Assembly: GCF_040276065.1 (NCBI RefSeq)
Contig: NZ_JBELOI010000004.1
Span: 124,001 to 188,000 of the forward strand
Direction of reading: 5' to 3'
DNA length: 64,000 bases
From: Castellaniella sp040276065
GTDB taxonomy: Bacteria > Pseudomonadota > Gammaproteobacteria > Burkholderiales > Burkholderiaceae_B
In this document: positions 38,228 through 45,713 of the stretch, in pieces
How the letters are laid out: each line of letters begins with the position of its first letter
Position numbering within the stretch: the first letter of the stretch is position 1
The notes under the pieces: generated by a model
Databases searched by the model: none
Told to the model about the DNA's origin: nothing
What the model saw: only the letters and a program-made list of their open reading frames with translations
Position numbers and translations under genes: made by a program

Positions 38228-39106
38228 ATGAAAAACAGCACACAGACCGCCCTCACCGCCGGCCTGCTTCGCACCCTTTCCTCCCTGCCGTACGGATTGG
38301 TCGCCCGACTGGGTGAAATCCTGGGATCCATGCTGTATCTGATCCCTGGAAAACGCAGACATATCCTGCACACCAACCTGCGCCTGTGCTTCCCTGAACA
38401 GTCCGAATCCGAACGCCGGCGGCTGGCGCGGGCAAGCTTCCAACACGTCATACGCAGCTACCTGGAGCGCGGCCTGCAGTGGTACGGCAGCGCGCACGCC
38501 ATCACGAGTCTGGTGGAGCTGGACAGTGCCATCGATCTACGGGACCGTTACGACCAGCCGACGATATTCCTGGGGTTTCATTTCGTCGGGATCGAAGCCG
38601 CCTGCATGTACTACTCGATACGACACCCGGTCGCGTCCATCTATACCCCGATGTCGGACGAAGTGACGGACGCGATCTCCAAAGGCCAGCGCGCGCGGTT
38701 CGGCACGACGATGATTCCGCGCCACGGCAGCGCGCGCAATATCCTGGACGTGTTGAAGTCCGGCAAACCCATCATGCTGGCCGCGGACATGGACTTCGGC
38801 CTGCGCGACTCGGTATTCGTGCCGTTCTTTGGAGTGCAGGCCTGCACCCTGACTGCCGTGTCGCGCCTGGCGCAGCTAAGCGGCGCGCGCGTCGTGCCCT
38901 TTGTCTCGAAAGTGCTGCCCGGCTATCGCGGCTACAAGCTGCGGATCTATCCCGCCCTACAGGCATTCCCGAGCGGCGACGTACGGGTCGACGCGCTCGC
39001 GATGAACCAGTTCCTGGAGGCTCGCATCCGTGAAACACCCGATCAATACTACTGGGTGCATCGCCGATTCAAGCGCCGCCCGCAAGGCGAGGCTGCGATT
39101 TATTGA
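38228..39106 (+). CDS. Lipid A biosynthesis (lauroyl/myristoyl) acyltransferase, LpxL/HtrB family
   Basis: The 292-residue inner-membrane acyltransferase has the HX4E catalytic motif at H118-E123 (GFHFVGIEAACMY), followed by SIYTPMSDEV, IPRHGSARNILDVLKSGKPI and ADMDFGLRDSVFVPFFG, all LpxL-family blocks. An N-terminal hydrophobic anchor includes LLRTLSSLPYGLVARLGEIL. It should add a secondary acyl chain to Kdo-lipid A. ATG at 38228 was chosen; an ATG at 38204 is an alternative. Which secondary acyl position is modified is unknown. Confidence 0.88.
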   Translation: MKNSTQTALTAGLLRTLSSLPYGLVARLGEILGSMLYLIPGKRRHILHTNLRLCFPEQSESERRRLARASFQHVIRSYLERGLQWYGSAHAITSLVELDSAIDLRDRYDQPTIFLGFHFVGIEAACMYYSIRHPVASIYTPMSDEVTDAISKGQRARFGTTMIPRHGSARNILDVLKSGKPIMLAADMDFGLRDSVFVPFFGVQACTLTAVSRLAQLSGARVVPFVSKVLPGYRGYKLRIYPALQAFPSGDVRVDALAMNQFLEARIRETPDQYYWVHRRFKRRPQGEAAIY

Positions 39107-39160
39107 ATGTCCCGAGCAGGGACAAGAGATACGCGGACACCCCCCGTTCGCTGGCCCGAA

Positions 39161-40063
39161 CTACCGAGGGTGCCCGATGGTATCGCTCAGGGTGTCCACA
39201 AAACGCTGGACGCTTGGCGAAACGCTGTCGCTGCGCCAAACAGCCAGCGTTTCGACCGGGTGCTCGACCCCCTCCAAAGACCGGATGGTCAGGCCTTGGC
39301 GCTGGATACTGCGTACGCAAGAGGGATAGAGCGAGACCCCGATATTGGCCGACACGAGGCCAAAGATGCCGTCGCTGGTCGACGCTTCCTGAACGACATT
39401 CGGCGAAAAACCGGCCTCTCGGCATGCCTCGAACACCACATGCCGATAGGCCGCCCAACTGTCCTTGGACCCCAGGACAAAGGGTTCGTCCGCCAAGTCC
39501 TTGAGAGTAATGGCCTCTCGCCGGGTGAGCGGATGGCCATCCGGAAGCAACGCGACCAGGGGGTCGCGCATGACAGAGATGGAGTTGACGCCCTTGCTTT
39601 GAAACGGCCCGATCAACAAGCCCACATCGATGTGGCCGGCCAGGATTTCCTCTTTTTGGAATACCGTGGGTATGTAGCTGAGCTCGACCCGGATCCCCGG
39701 GTGATCGCGCCGAAAGGTTTCCAGTATGCGCGGAAGCGGGCCATTGATGGCGAAATCCGTATAGGCCACCGCAACATTTCCCGCATCGCCCAGGGCCGCG
39801 CTATGGGTCCGCATCACACCGCGCTCGAGCAGCCTCAGCACCTCTCGGCATTCCGCCAAAAACACTCGACCAGCCTCCGTGAGCTCGACGCTGCGGGTCG
39901 TGCGCAGTAAAAGCTCGACACCGATATCCTCCTCCAAAGAGCGGATCGTTCGGCTGAGGGCGGGCTGGGTCATGCACAGGCGCTCGGCGGCGCGCCGAAA
40001 GTGCAGTTCCTCGGCCAGCAGGACAAAGGCGCGGAGATGACGCAACTCAAAGCGCATAGCCAT
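39161..40063 (-). CDS. LysR-family transcriptional regulator
   Basis: The 300-residue protein has an HTH FRRAAERLCMTQPALSRTIRS, LLLRTTRSVELTEAGRVFL and an effector domain with SYIPTVFQKEEILAGHIDVGLLIGP. It is of the BenM/CatM/CbnR size class that controls aromatic catabolism. ATG at 40063 follows GAGG at 6-bp spacing. It lies on the same strand downstream of the ferredoxin reductase of the P450 cluster, and might be cotranscribed with it or regulate it. Confidence 0.88.
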   Translation of the reverse strand: MAMRFELRHLRAFVLLAEELHFRRAAERLCMTQPALSRTIRSLEEDIGVELLLRTTRSVELTEAGRVFLAECREVLRLLERGVMRTHSAALGDAGNVAVAYTDFAINGPLPRILETFRRDHPGIRVELSYIPTVFQKEEILAGHIDVGLLIGPFQSKGVNSISVMRDPLVALLPDGHPLTRREAITLKDLADEPFVLGSKDSWAAYRHVVFEACREAGFSPNVVQEASTSDGIFGLVSANIGVSLYPSCVRSIQRQGLTIRSLEGVEHPVETLAVWRSDSVSPSVQRFVDTLSDTIGHPR

Positions 40064-40194
40064 ATAGGGCCTCACTCTGGTTTGAGCAACGATCATATCA
40101 TTCTGTCAGCTCAACAAGAGCCGGCGCCTCATTTTGTAATGAATTCCCGATACCTCGTCGCGAGGCGCGCTTAATTTCGGGATGCTTCATGGAT

Positions 40195-41547
40195 TTAATC
40201 CAGACAGTCCATCATGTCGTCCAAGCTTTGAAATTTGACGCGCGGCCTATTTTGCGCCCGACCTGCCGACAGCTCCTTATCGTCGATGCTCATCCAGTCA
40301 TTCCAGGTGGTGAATTTGATATTCCGCTCTCTGAGAATTTCGGTAATATCCGCCTTGGTCGAGGCCGCATCAGGGCCGTCACCCGACGATGCCCAGCTTT
40401 TCAACAAGGTGGCGACTGTTTCCGCCGAGTCCTGGCGATTGGTGCCCACCGTGCCGGATGGGCCGCGCTTGGCCCAACCAGTCACGAACTCGTTGGGAAG
40501 CACAACCCCGTCTTTACCGGTAATTTGCCCATCGATATTCGGGACAATCGACCGGCGCTCGTCAAAGGGCACGCCGGAGACCGCGCCGACGACATTGCCG
40601 ATAGCCGAAAATATGGCATCGACGGAAACCCTGCAGGGACTGTTTCCGGAGCCGGCACTCGGCGATGCATCACTCGGAGCCTTGTTGCTGCGCAGATCCA
40701 GCCATTCGACGGATCCGTTTCCACCAATGGACGCCACCGAGCGCCAGAATTTGACATGAATTTTCTTTTCATATCCAGCCTGCGGCCGCTCGGCAATGGT
40801 TTTCAAAATATTCATATTCAAGCGGCACTGCTGGTCAGCATCGACATAATCAGACTCATCCTGAGTAAGCTTCAAGTCCTCGGGATCAATGACAATGTCC
40901 ACGTTCTTCAGATTGACGAGCCCCCGCAGTTCAACCGGCGTAAACTTCACCTGAGCGGGGCCCTTACGCACCAAGAGGTAAACCTCCCTGACGGCGTTGC
41001 GCTCGAGCTCGCGCAAAACCCGATCGGGCACATCGGTCGATCTGACGACATCCATCTCGTTGATCAGCATCCTGACCACGTCCAAGGCAACGTTGCCGCC
41101 CCCCACGACCGCCGCTTTGGAGAACGCCATCGAAAAATCGGAAATCCGCCTGAGAGGATGTCCGTTGTACCAATCCACGAAATCCATCGCACTGAAGCTG
41201 CCCGCCAGATCTTCTCCTGGGACACGCAGGTATTGCCTGCCCGCAGCCCCCGTCGCATATATGATGGCATCGTAATGCCTCAACAGGTCGTCTCTATGCA
41301 AATCGGAGCCGAAGTCGACATTGCCTATGAACCTGAGATTGTCAAACTGATCGATCAGGCCGGAAAACACCTTGGAGACCGATTTCATTCGCTGATTATC
41401 CGGAGCAATTCCGTACCGAACGAGGCCAAACGGCGTGGGCAGCCTGTCGATGATATCTATCTGGCCGGAGAAATGCTTGAGCAATTCGAGCGCCGCGTAA
41501 AACCCTCCGGGCCCGGCTCCGATAATCGCCACTCTTTTGGACTGCAT
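40195..41547 (-). CDS. Adrenodoxin-type NADPH-ferredoxin reductase (FprA-like)
   Basis: The 450-residue FAD enzyme has the FAD-binding GXGXXG motif AIIGAGPGGFYAALELL (residues 8-24), FGLVRYGIAPDN characteristic of adrenodoxin/FprA reductases, ATGAAGRQYLRVPGEDL and NADPH-binding VVGGGNVALDVVRML. The C-terminal VTGWAKRGPSGTVGTNRQDS is a family hallmark. It passes electrons from NADPH to the ferredoxin encoded upstream and thence to the P450. ATG at 41547 is preceded by GGGA. GC content is lower than in the core genome nearby. Confidence 0.9.
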   Translation of the reverse strand: MQSKRVAIIGAGPGGFYAALELLKHFSGQIDIIDRLPTPFGLVRYGIAPDNQRMKSVSKVFSGLIDQFDNLRFIGNVDFGSDLHRDDLLRHYDAIIYATGAAGRQYLRVPGEDLAGSFSAMDFVDWYNGHPLRRISDFSMAFSKAAVVGGGNVALDVVRMLINEMDVVRSTDVPDRVLRELERNAVREVYLLVRKGPAQVKFTPVELRGLVNLKNVDIVIDPEDLKLTQDESDYVDADQQCRLNMNILKTIAERPQAGYEKKIHVKFWRSVASIGGNGSVEWLDLRSNKAPSDASPSAGSGNSPCRVSVDAIFSAIGNVVGAVSGVPFDERRSIVPNIDGQITGKDGVVLPNEFVTGWAKRGPSGTVGTNRQDSAETVATLLKSWASSGDGPDAASTKADITEILRERNIKFTTWNDWMSIDDKELSAGRAQNRPRVKFQSLDDMMDCLD

Positions 41548-41654
41548 ATTATTCCCACCCGGCAAGTTGAATTTCAGAAGAACACATACCGAAAACGCCA
41601 ATCCCAAAGCACAAGGGGTAATAGACCCGCAAACGAGGGGCCCGTGGAGTCTGC

Positions 41655-41730
41655 TTAAAGCGACATCAGGCCAACGACCTCCTTGACGAACTGGCCTGGC
41701 TCATCAAGCACCTCGCTGAACGATGTCAGT
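41655..41730 (-). pseudogene. Possible 3' remnant of an unidentified gene between ferredoxin and reductase
   Basis: Right after the ferredoxin stop, in another frame on the same strand, a short coding-like reading LTSFSEVLDEPGQFVKEVVG ends at TAA (41655-41657). The helical, amphipathic tail looks like the C-terminal helix of an alpha/beta-hydrolase or similar enzyme, with the rest missing. The evidence is composition and position only. Confidence 0.25.
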
Positions 41731-42085
41731 GGTCTTTAGAGGCGCTATGTCTTTCCGGAAATCCGGCCACCAGGCTGGTATCAACGCCATAGCTGCCAAT
41801 CGGCGCGGCGGCGCCTGGGGATCCAAGCGGCTCAGGTTTTCCTATCAGGATTTCCGAAAAAAACCTGGAATTATCCGCAATATATTCCACCAGATTTTCC
41901 GGCACGTCCTCGTCAAAGAAAATGGCGTCTTCGGGGCACGCCGGAACACAGGCTCCGCAATCGATGCACTCATCGGGTTGAATATACAGCGATCGCACCC
42001 CTTCATATATACAATCAACCGGGCATTCCTTTACACATTCCTTGTGTATGCAGTCGATACACGCCTCAGTGATGATGTGGGGCAT
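41726..42085 (-). CDS. 7Fe ferredoxin ([3Fe-4S][4Fe-4S]), FdxA type
   Basis: The 119-residue protein has nine cysteines at 9, 12, 17, 21, 25, 40, 43, 46 and 50. Their spacing matches Azotobacter FdI, which binds one 3Fe-4S and one 4Fe-4S cluster. Motifs are ECVKECPVDCIYEG and DECIDCGACVPACPEDAIF. The C-terminal ~60 residues diverge. It is the obvious electron shuttle between the FprA-like reductase downstream and the P450 upstream. GGAGACGAAAAG precedes the ATG. Confidence 0.92.
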   Translation of the reverse strand: MPHIITEACIDCIHKECVKECPVDCIYEGVRSLYIQPDECIDCGACVPACPEDAIFFDEDVPENLVEYIADNSRFFSEILIGKPEPLGSPGAAAPIGSYGVDTSLVAGFPERHSASKDH

Positions 42086-42215
42086 CTTTTCGTCTCCTGG
42101 CTTGCTTATAATTTGATGATAGATTCGGGGCTTACCGCTCTACTCGAGGCATATGAAAATTTTCCTCAAAAATGAAACCCAGCGATAAGCCCCACCGCAC
42201 AATCTCCCTGCCGCG

Positions 42216-43415
42216 TTACCTCAGCAGTGTATCCAACGGGGCGATGGAATGATACATTTCACCGGCCCATTTCGGCTCGCGTCCCTTGGGATCCAACTCG
42301 AACGAGGTCGTTTCCTCCAAGAGCGCCTTTATTGTCTCCGCCGCCTCGACGCGGCCGACATAGCGGCCTACGCAGTAGCCTGCGCCAAAACCCAGGGCGA
42401 AGTGCGTGGCCTGCTCCCGTTCCGGGTTGAAGCTATAGGGGCATCCCCACTTTTCCTCGCTCCGGTTGGTCAGCGGCGTGATCACGTAGATTCCATCGCC
42501 CGCCTTCATCTTGGTTCCGTTGAGATCGACATCCTTGAGGACCGTCCGGCGGATAGTCCTGAAGGGCGTCAGATAGCGCAGCCCCTCCTCGACATAGTTT
42601 TGCACTTCCTGAGGATTCGCCCGTAATTTGGCTTGCAGTTCCTGGTCGCGTGCAAGGATATACAGCAGGCCCCTGAGCAGCGGCTTGGTTTCATTGTCCA
42701 GACAGCTCCAGCACAAGGTCATGACGTCTCTTTCATTCCAGTCGGAGAATACGGTCGGCCCCTCCGCCCAGAACTTGCTGATCAAATCATCCCGCGGATT
42801 GTCGCGTCGGTCCCTGATGGTCGGCAGAATGATCTGGGTGACCGCCTCAAGGGCCTTTTGCCCATCCTGCGCCGCTTTGCTGCTGAGCGGGATCCCTTCC
42901 CTGGCGTGTAACGCCTCTTTCCAGACGGCGCGAATCTGCATCTGTTGATTCAGACCATTCATCAAATCCGCATCGGAGGTATCGATACCAAGAAAGTTGC
43001 TGCCGACGTACATCGGCACCGTGTCCGCGTACTCCACCGCCAGTTCGGCCGATCCCCTCGCCACCAGTTCCGCGGCCAAGCGCTTCGCCATTCCAAAGGC
43101 CATCGGACGGATCAATTCCGCAAAATCCTCCCCGGTGAGGCGCATATGCATGGTGTGGAGGCGTCGATGATCCCGCCCGCTCAGATTCAATAGGTGCCGC
43201 CCCCAAAACTCGGTGGCGCCCTCCCGCTCGGGAATATCTCTCCAGAATGTTTCAGCCTCCTTGAGGATGCGGAACCCTTCCTCGTAGCCAGTCACGACCC
43301 AGGCATTCCTATCGGAATGCCAATACACCGGCGTATTGCCGATCCATTGAGAAAATCCTTCTCTGATTTCCTTGTCTAATTGGCTATCAATAGCTATCGC
43401 AGCGCCAACGGTCAT
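42216..43415 (-). CDS. Cytochrome P450 monooxygenase
   Basis: The 399-residue soluble bacterial-type P450 has heme-ligand Cys348 in ALGFGAGYCVGRYVGRVEA and the K-helix ExxR at E277-R280 (EEGLRYLTPFRTIRRTV). Two deviations stand out: the usual H/R two residues before the Cys is Gly, and the conserved Phe seven before is Leu. The I-helix reads LCWSCLDNETKPL, keeping the acid-Thr pair (E242, T243) but lacking the usual Ala/Gly-Gly. It should hydroxylate a hydrophobic substrate, which is unknown. ATG at 43415 has AAAAGGAGCAGGAG upstream. It leads the redox gene set. Confidence 0.9.
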   Translation of the reverse strand: MTVGAAIAIDSQLDKEIREGFSQWIGNTPVYWHSDRNAWVVTGYEEGFRILKEAETFWRDIPEREGATEFWGRHLLNLSGRDHRRLHTMHMRLTGEDFAELIRPMAFGMAKRLAAELVARGSAELAVEYADTVPMYVGSNFLGIDTSDADLMNGLNQQMQIRAVWKEALHAREGIPLSSKAAQDGQKALEAVTQIILPTIRDRRDNPRDDLISKFWAEGPTVFSDWNERDVMTLCWSCLDNETKPLLRGLLYILARDQELQAKLRANPQEVQNYVEEGLRYLTPFRTIRRTVLKDVDLNGTKMKAGDGIYVITPLTNRSEEKWGCPYSFNPEREQATHFALGFGAGYCVGRYVGRVEAAETIKALLEETTSFELDPKGREPKWAGEMYHSIAPLDTLLR

Positions 43416-43534
43416 CTCCTGCTCCTTTTCTGTGTCAAAACAACCTAAAAACGTCGTATAACCCACTGTGTGCGTGTGAATTCACGCCGCTTTCACCGCC
43501 CTTTCTTGCTTAGGGGTACTTATTCATGGAATTA

Positions 43535-43561
43535 TTGACATCATGCTAGCATGGGTATAAG
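43535..43561 (+). promoter_or_regulatory. Promoter-like hexamers enclosing a 12-bp palindrome
   Basis: TTGACA at 43535-43540 and TATAAG at 43556-43561 are 15 bp apart. Between them lies CATGCTAGCATG (43542-43553), a perfect palindrome. The gap 43416-43660 between the divergent P450 and Tag genes is strongly AT-rich. A short spacer with an operator inside recalls MerR-type or repressor-controlled promoters, but no regulator gene of that kind is adjacent. Confidence 0.35.
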
Positions 43562-43660
43562 TTCATTTGATAATAATATGGCACTTATATATGCGTCTTA
43601 TGGTATCAATAGTTCTGGTAACCCAGGGAGCCTCGGGTGACGGGATGCGGAGAAATGGCA

Positions 43661-44344
43661 ATGGATCTGACTTATCAGTGGCTCTACGACGCAGCGCGCG
43701 ACCGTTTCGACTCCGATGATGCAATGGAATTATTTCTGCCTCAGGCGCTCACACCCGATGAGTTGAAACGCAAAGGCGATGATCGATGCTTGTCCGCGAT
43801 GACACAACGGATCTTTCAAGCCGGCATACAGCACGCGGTGGTCGACGCCAAGTGGCCCGCCTTCGAAAAAGCATTTTCCGGCTTCGTGCCCGAAGCCATG
43901 GCACGGATTGGCGAGGCGGATATCGAGGGCCACATGCAAAATGCGCGCCTCATCCGCCATCGCGCAAAATTGCAGACCATACCCAAAAATGCCCAACTCA
44001 TTCTGGACATCCGCAGGGAACAAGGCGGCAGCTTCGTCGGATTCATCGCCGACTGGCCGGCCGCGGACATCATCGGTTTGTGGCGCCTGCTCGCCAAACG
44101 CGGAGCCCGCCTGGGCGGGCGTTCAGCAGCGGGGTTTCTGCGCCTGGTCGGCAAGGACACCTTCTTGCTGACCAGCGACGTCGTCGCACGCCTGGTGACC
44201 GCGGGCGCTATCGCCCAAGCGCCTACGAGCCAGCGCGACCTGCAAGCCGTACAGGACACGTTCAATGCCTTGAGACAGAGCTCCGGCCGGTCGCTATGCC
44301 AGTTGTCAGCCATGCTCGCATTGAGCATTCACCCGGCTTTCTAG
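43661..44344 (+). CDS. DNA-3-methyladenine glycosylase I (Tag) family protein
   Basis: The 227-residue protein is helical. The block MTQRIFQAGIQHAVVDAKW followed by AFEKAFSGFVPEAMARIGEAD and HMQNARLIRHRAKLQTIPKN matches the Tag family helix-hairpin region that binds alkylated DNA. The Tag zinc-site residues are not obvious, so it is a divergent, Tag-like member. An ATG at 43661 with GGAG eight bases upstream is chosen; ATG at 43655 and GTG at 43637 are alternatives. It is divergent from the P450. A DNA-repair glycosylase here may be incidental. Confidence 0.7.
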   Translation: MDLTYQWLYDAARDRFDSDDAMELFLPQALTPDELKRKGDDRCLSAMTQRIFQAGIQHAVVDAKWPAFEKAFSGFVPEAMARIGEADIEGHMQNARLIRHRAKLQTIPKNAQLILDIRREQGGSFVGFIADWPAADIIGLWRLLAKRGARLGGRSAAGFLRLVGKDTFLLTSDVVARLVTAGAIAQAPTSQRDLQAVQDTFNALRQSSGRSLCQLSAMLALSIHPAF

Positions 44345-44416
44345 GAATCCTCCGGGCGCGGCCCAAGCCGGACACCTCAAACGCGCTTGCAACGGGGCGG
44401 CCCCGCAGCCGGGCCG

Positions 44417-44878
44417 CTATAACCAGCGGCGGACGCGACCCTTATACGTCAGAAACGCCACCCCGAATTTTTCTTGCAACAGACGTTCCTCGGGAAGAAT
44501 CTGATAGCGCGTGATATAGGCAATAAAAAAGAGTACGCAAAGGGCCGACAACATGTGGCTTAAATAAAATGCCCACCCGACAAGCACGAACAGCACGCCG
44601 AGATACATTGGATTCCGGCTATAGCGGTAAATTCCCACACTGACGAGGCTGGTGGCCTCCACAGGGTGCTTCGGATCGATCGTGGTGCCTGCGCGTTTGA
44701 AGGCGGCGACACCCGCCAGGCTGATGGCCACACCCAGCAAGCTCAGAACGAGCCCCGTCATCGCGCCGCCGGGCCAAGACAGGGTCAGCACAGGAAACGT
44801 TTTGGACAGCAGCCACATGAGCAGGCCCGTCATCAGCATGACGAGGGGTGGCGGGACAAGCAGTTCAAGTCGCCTCAT
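44417..44878 (-). CDS. Isoprenylcysteine carboxyl methyltransferase-like (ICMT/PEMT) membrane protein
   Basis: The 153-residue protein has about four transmembrane helices (LELLVPPPLVMLMTGLLMWL, GLVLSLLGVAISLAGVAAF, MYLGVLFVLVGWAFYLS, LSALCVLFFIAYI). The SAM-binding half carries GIYRYSRNPMYLG and the late ILPEERLLQEKFG, both family signatures. Bacterial members methylate small molecules or lipids; the substrate is unknown. GAAAGGATATGCC precedes the ATG. It is 12 bp after the Crp/Fnr gene on the same strand. Confidence 0.85.
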   Translation of the reverse strand: MRRLELLVPPPLVMLMTGLLMWLLSKTFPVLTLSWPGGAMTGLVLSLLGVAISLAGVAAFKRAGTTIDPKHPVEATSLVSVGIYRYSRNPMYLGVLFVLVGWAFYLSHMLSALCVLFFIAYITRYQILPEERLLQEKFGVAFLTYKGRVRRWL

Positions 44879-44890
44879 GGCATATCCTTT

Positions 44891-45601
44891 CTAGTCAAGC
44901 AGCAAGAGCGCGTCGAGATCCAGGATGACGATCCGGCGGTGCCCGGTCTGCGCAATCCACCCGGCCTCCTCGAATTCCCCGAGCCTGCGGCTGACGGTTT
45001 CAGGCGTAGTGCCCAGAAAAGAGGCCAGGTGCCTGCGGCTCATGGGCAGGCTGAAGTGATGGGAGCCCTCTTGTTCCGCTTGATCCGCGAGATATCGCCC
45101 CAGCCGAGCATTGATCGATGCCGTGGCAATCGCCGCGGTTTGTTTCTCGCTGGTACCCAGGCGCCGGGCCAGTTCCGCCAGCACATGCAGGCTGATGTCG
45201 GGGTATTGAAGCAGAAGCTCGCGCACGTCCGCCTGATAGATCGTACAGACCTCCGACGATTGCATGGCCTCGGCGTAAGAATCCTGCTCGGCGGCCGAAA
45301 ACAGGGCCAATTCCCCGGCAAAATCACCTGGATGCAGGATGCGCACAAGTTGTTCCTTACCAGCATCGGAGAGACGATAGACCTTGATTTTCCCCCGATG
45401 GACGATGAACAGCCTATCCGATGGATCGCCGGCACGGTGAATGAACTGCCCGCACCCATAAACACGCATGAAGGCCTTGCCGGCAATGACCGAAAGCGCT
45501 TCGTGGGGAAGATGATTGAAGATCGGTACACGCGAGACACACAGGCTTTGCACGTGTCCGGACCCGGTATCGGCCGCCGGGGCGGCGAGGTTGTCGCTCA
45601 T
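44891..45601 (-). CDS. Crp/Fnr-family transcriptional regulator
   Basis: The 236-residue protein has a cyclic-nucleotide-binding-like beta barrel (GQFIHRAGDPSDRLFIVHRG, LHPGDFAGELALF) followed by a C-terminal HTH (MSRRHLASFLGTTPETVSRR). The N-terminus has a single Cys in SLCVSRVPIFNHL, not the four-cysteine set of oxygen-sensing FNR, so it is not a 4Fe-4S FNR. The HTH core E-SR resembles FNR, so FNR-like sites may be bound. ATG at 45601 has GGAG at 8-bp spacing. It is 112 bp downstream of the metal ATPase. Confidence 0.88.
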   Translation of the reverse strand: MSDNLAAPAADTGSGHVQSLCVSRVPIFNHLPHEALSVIAGKAFMRVYGCGQFIHRAGDPSDRLFIVHRGKIKVYRLSDAGKEQLVRILHPGDFAGELALFSAAEQDSYAEAMQSSEVCTIYQADVRELLLQYPDISLHVLAELARRLGTSEKQTAAIATASINARLGRYLADQAEQEGSHHFSLPMSRRHLASFLGTTPETVSRRLGEFEEAGWIAQTGHRRIVILDLDALLLLD

Positions 45602-45713
45602 TCGGACGACTCCTGTATGGGCGAATGGATCAAGGCGGATGCTCCGGCCACTATGTCGAAGCATCCCTTGTCGGGGCTAATCCCGATTCATGGAGCAGCG
45701 CGGGCGTTGCCGT

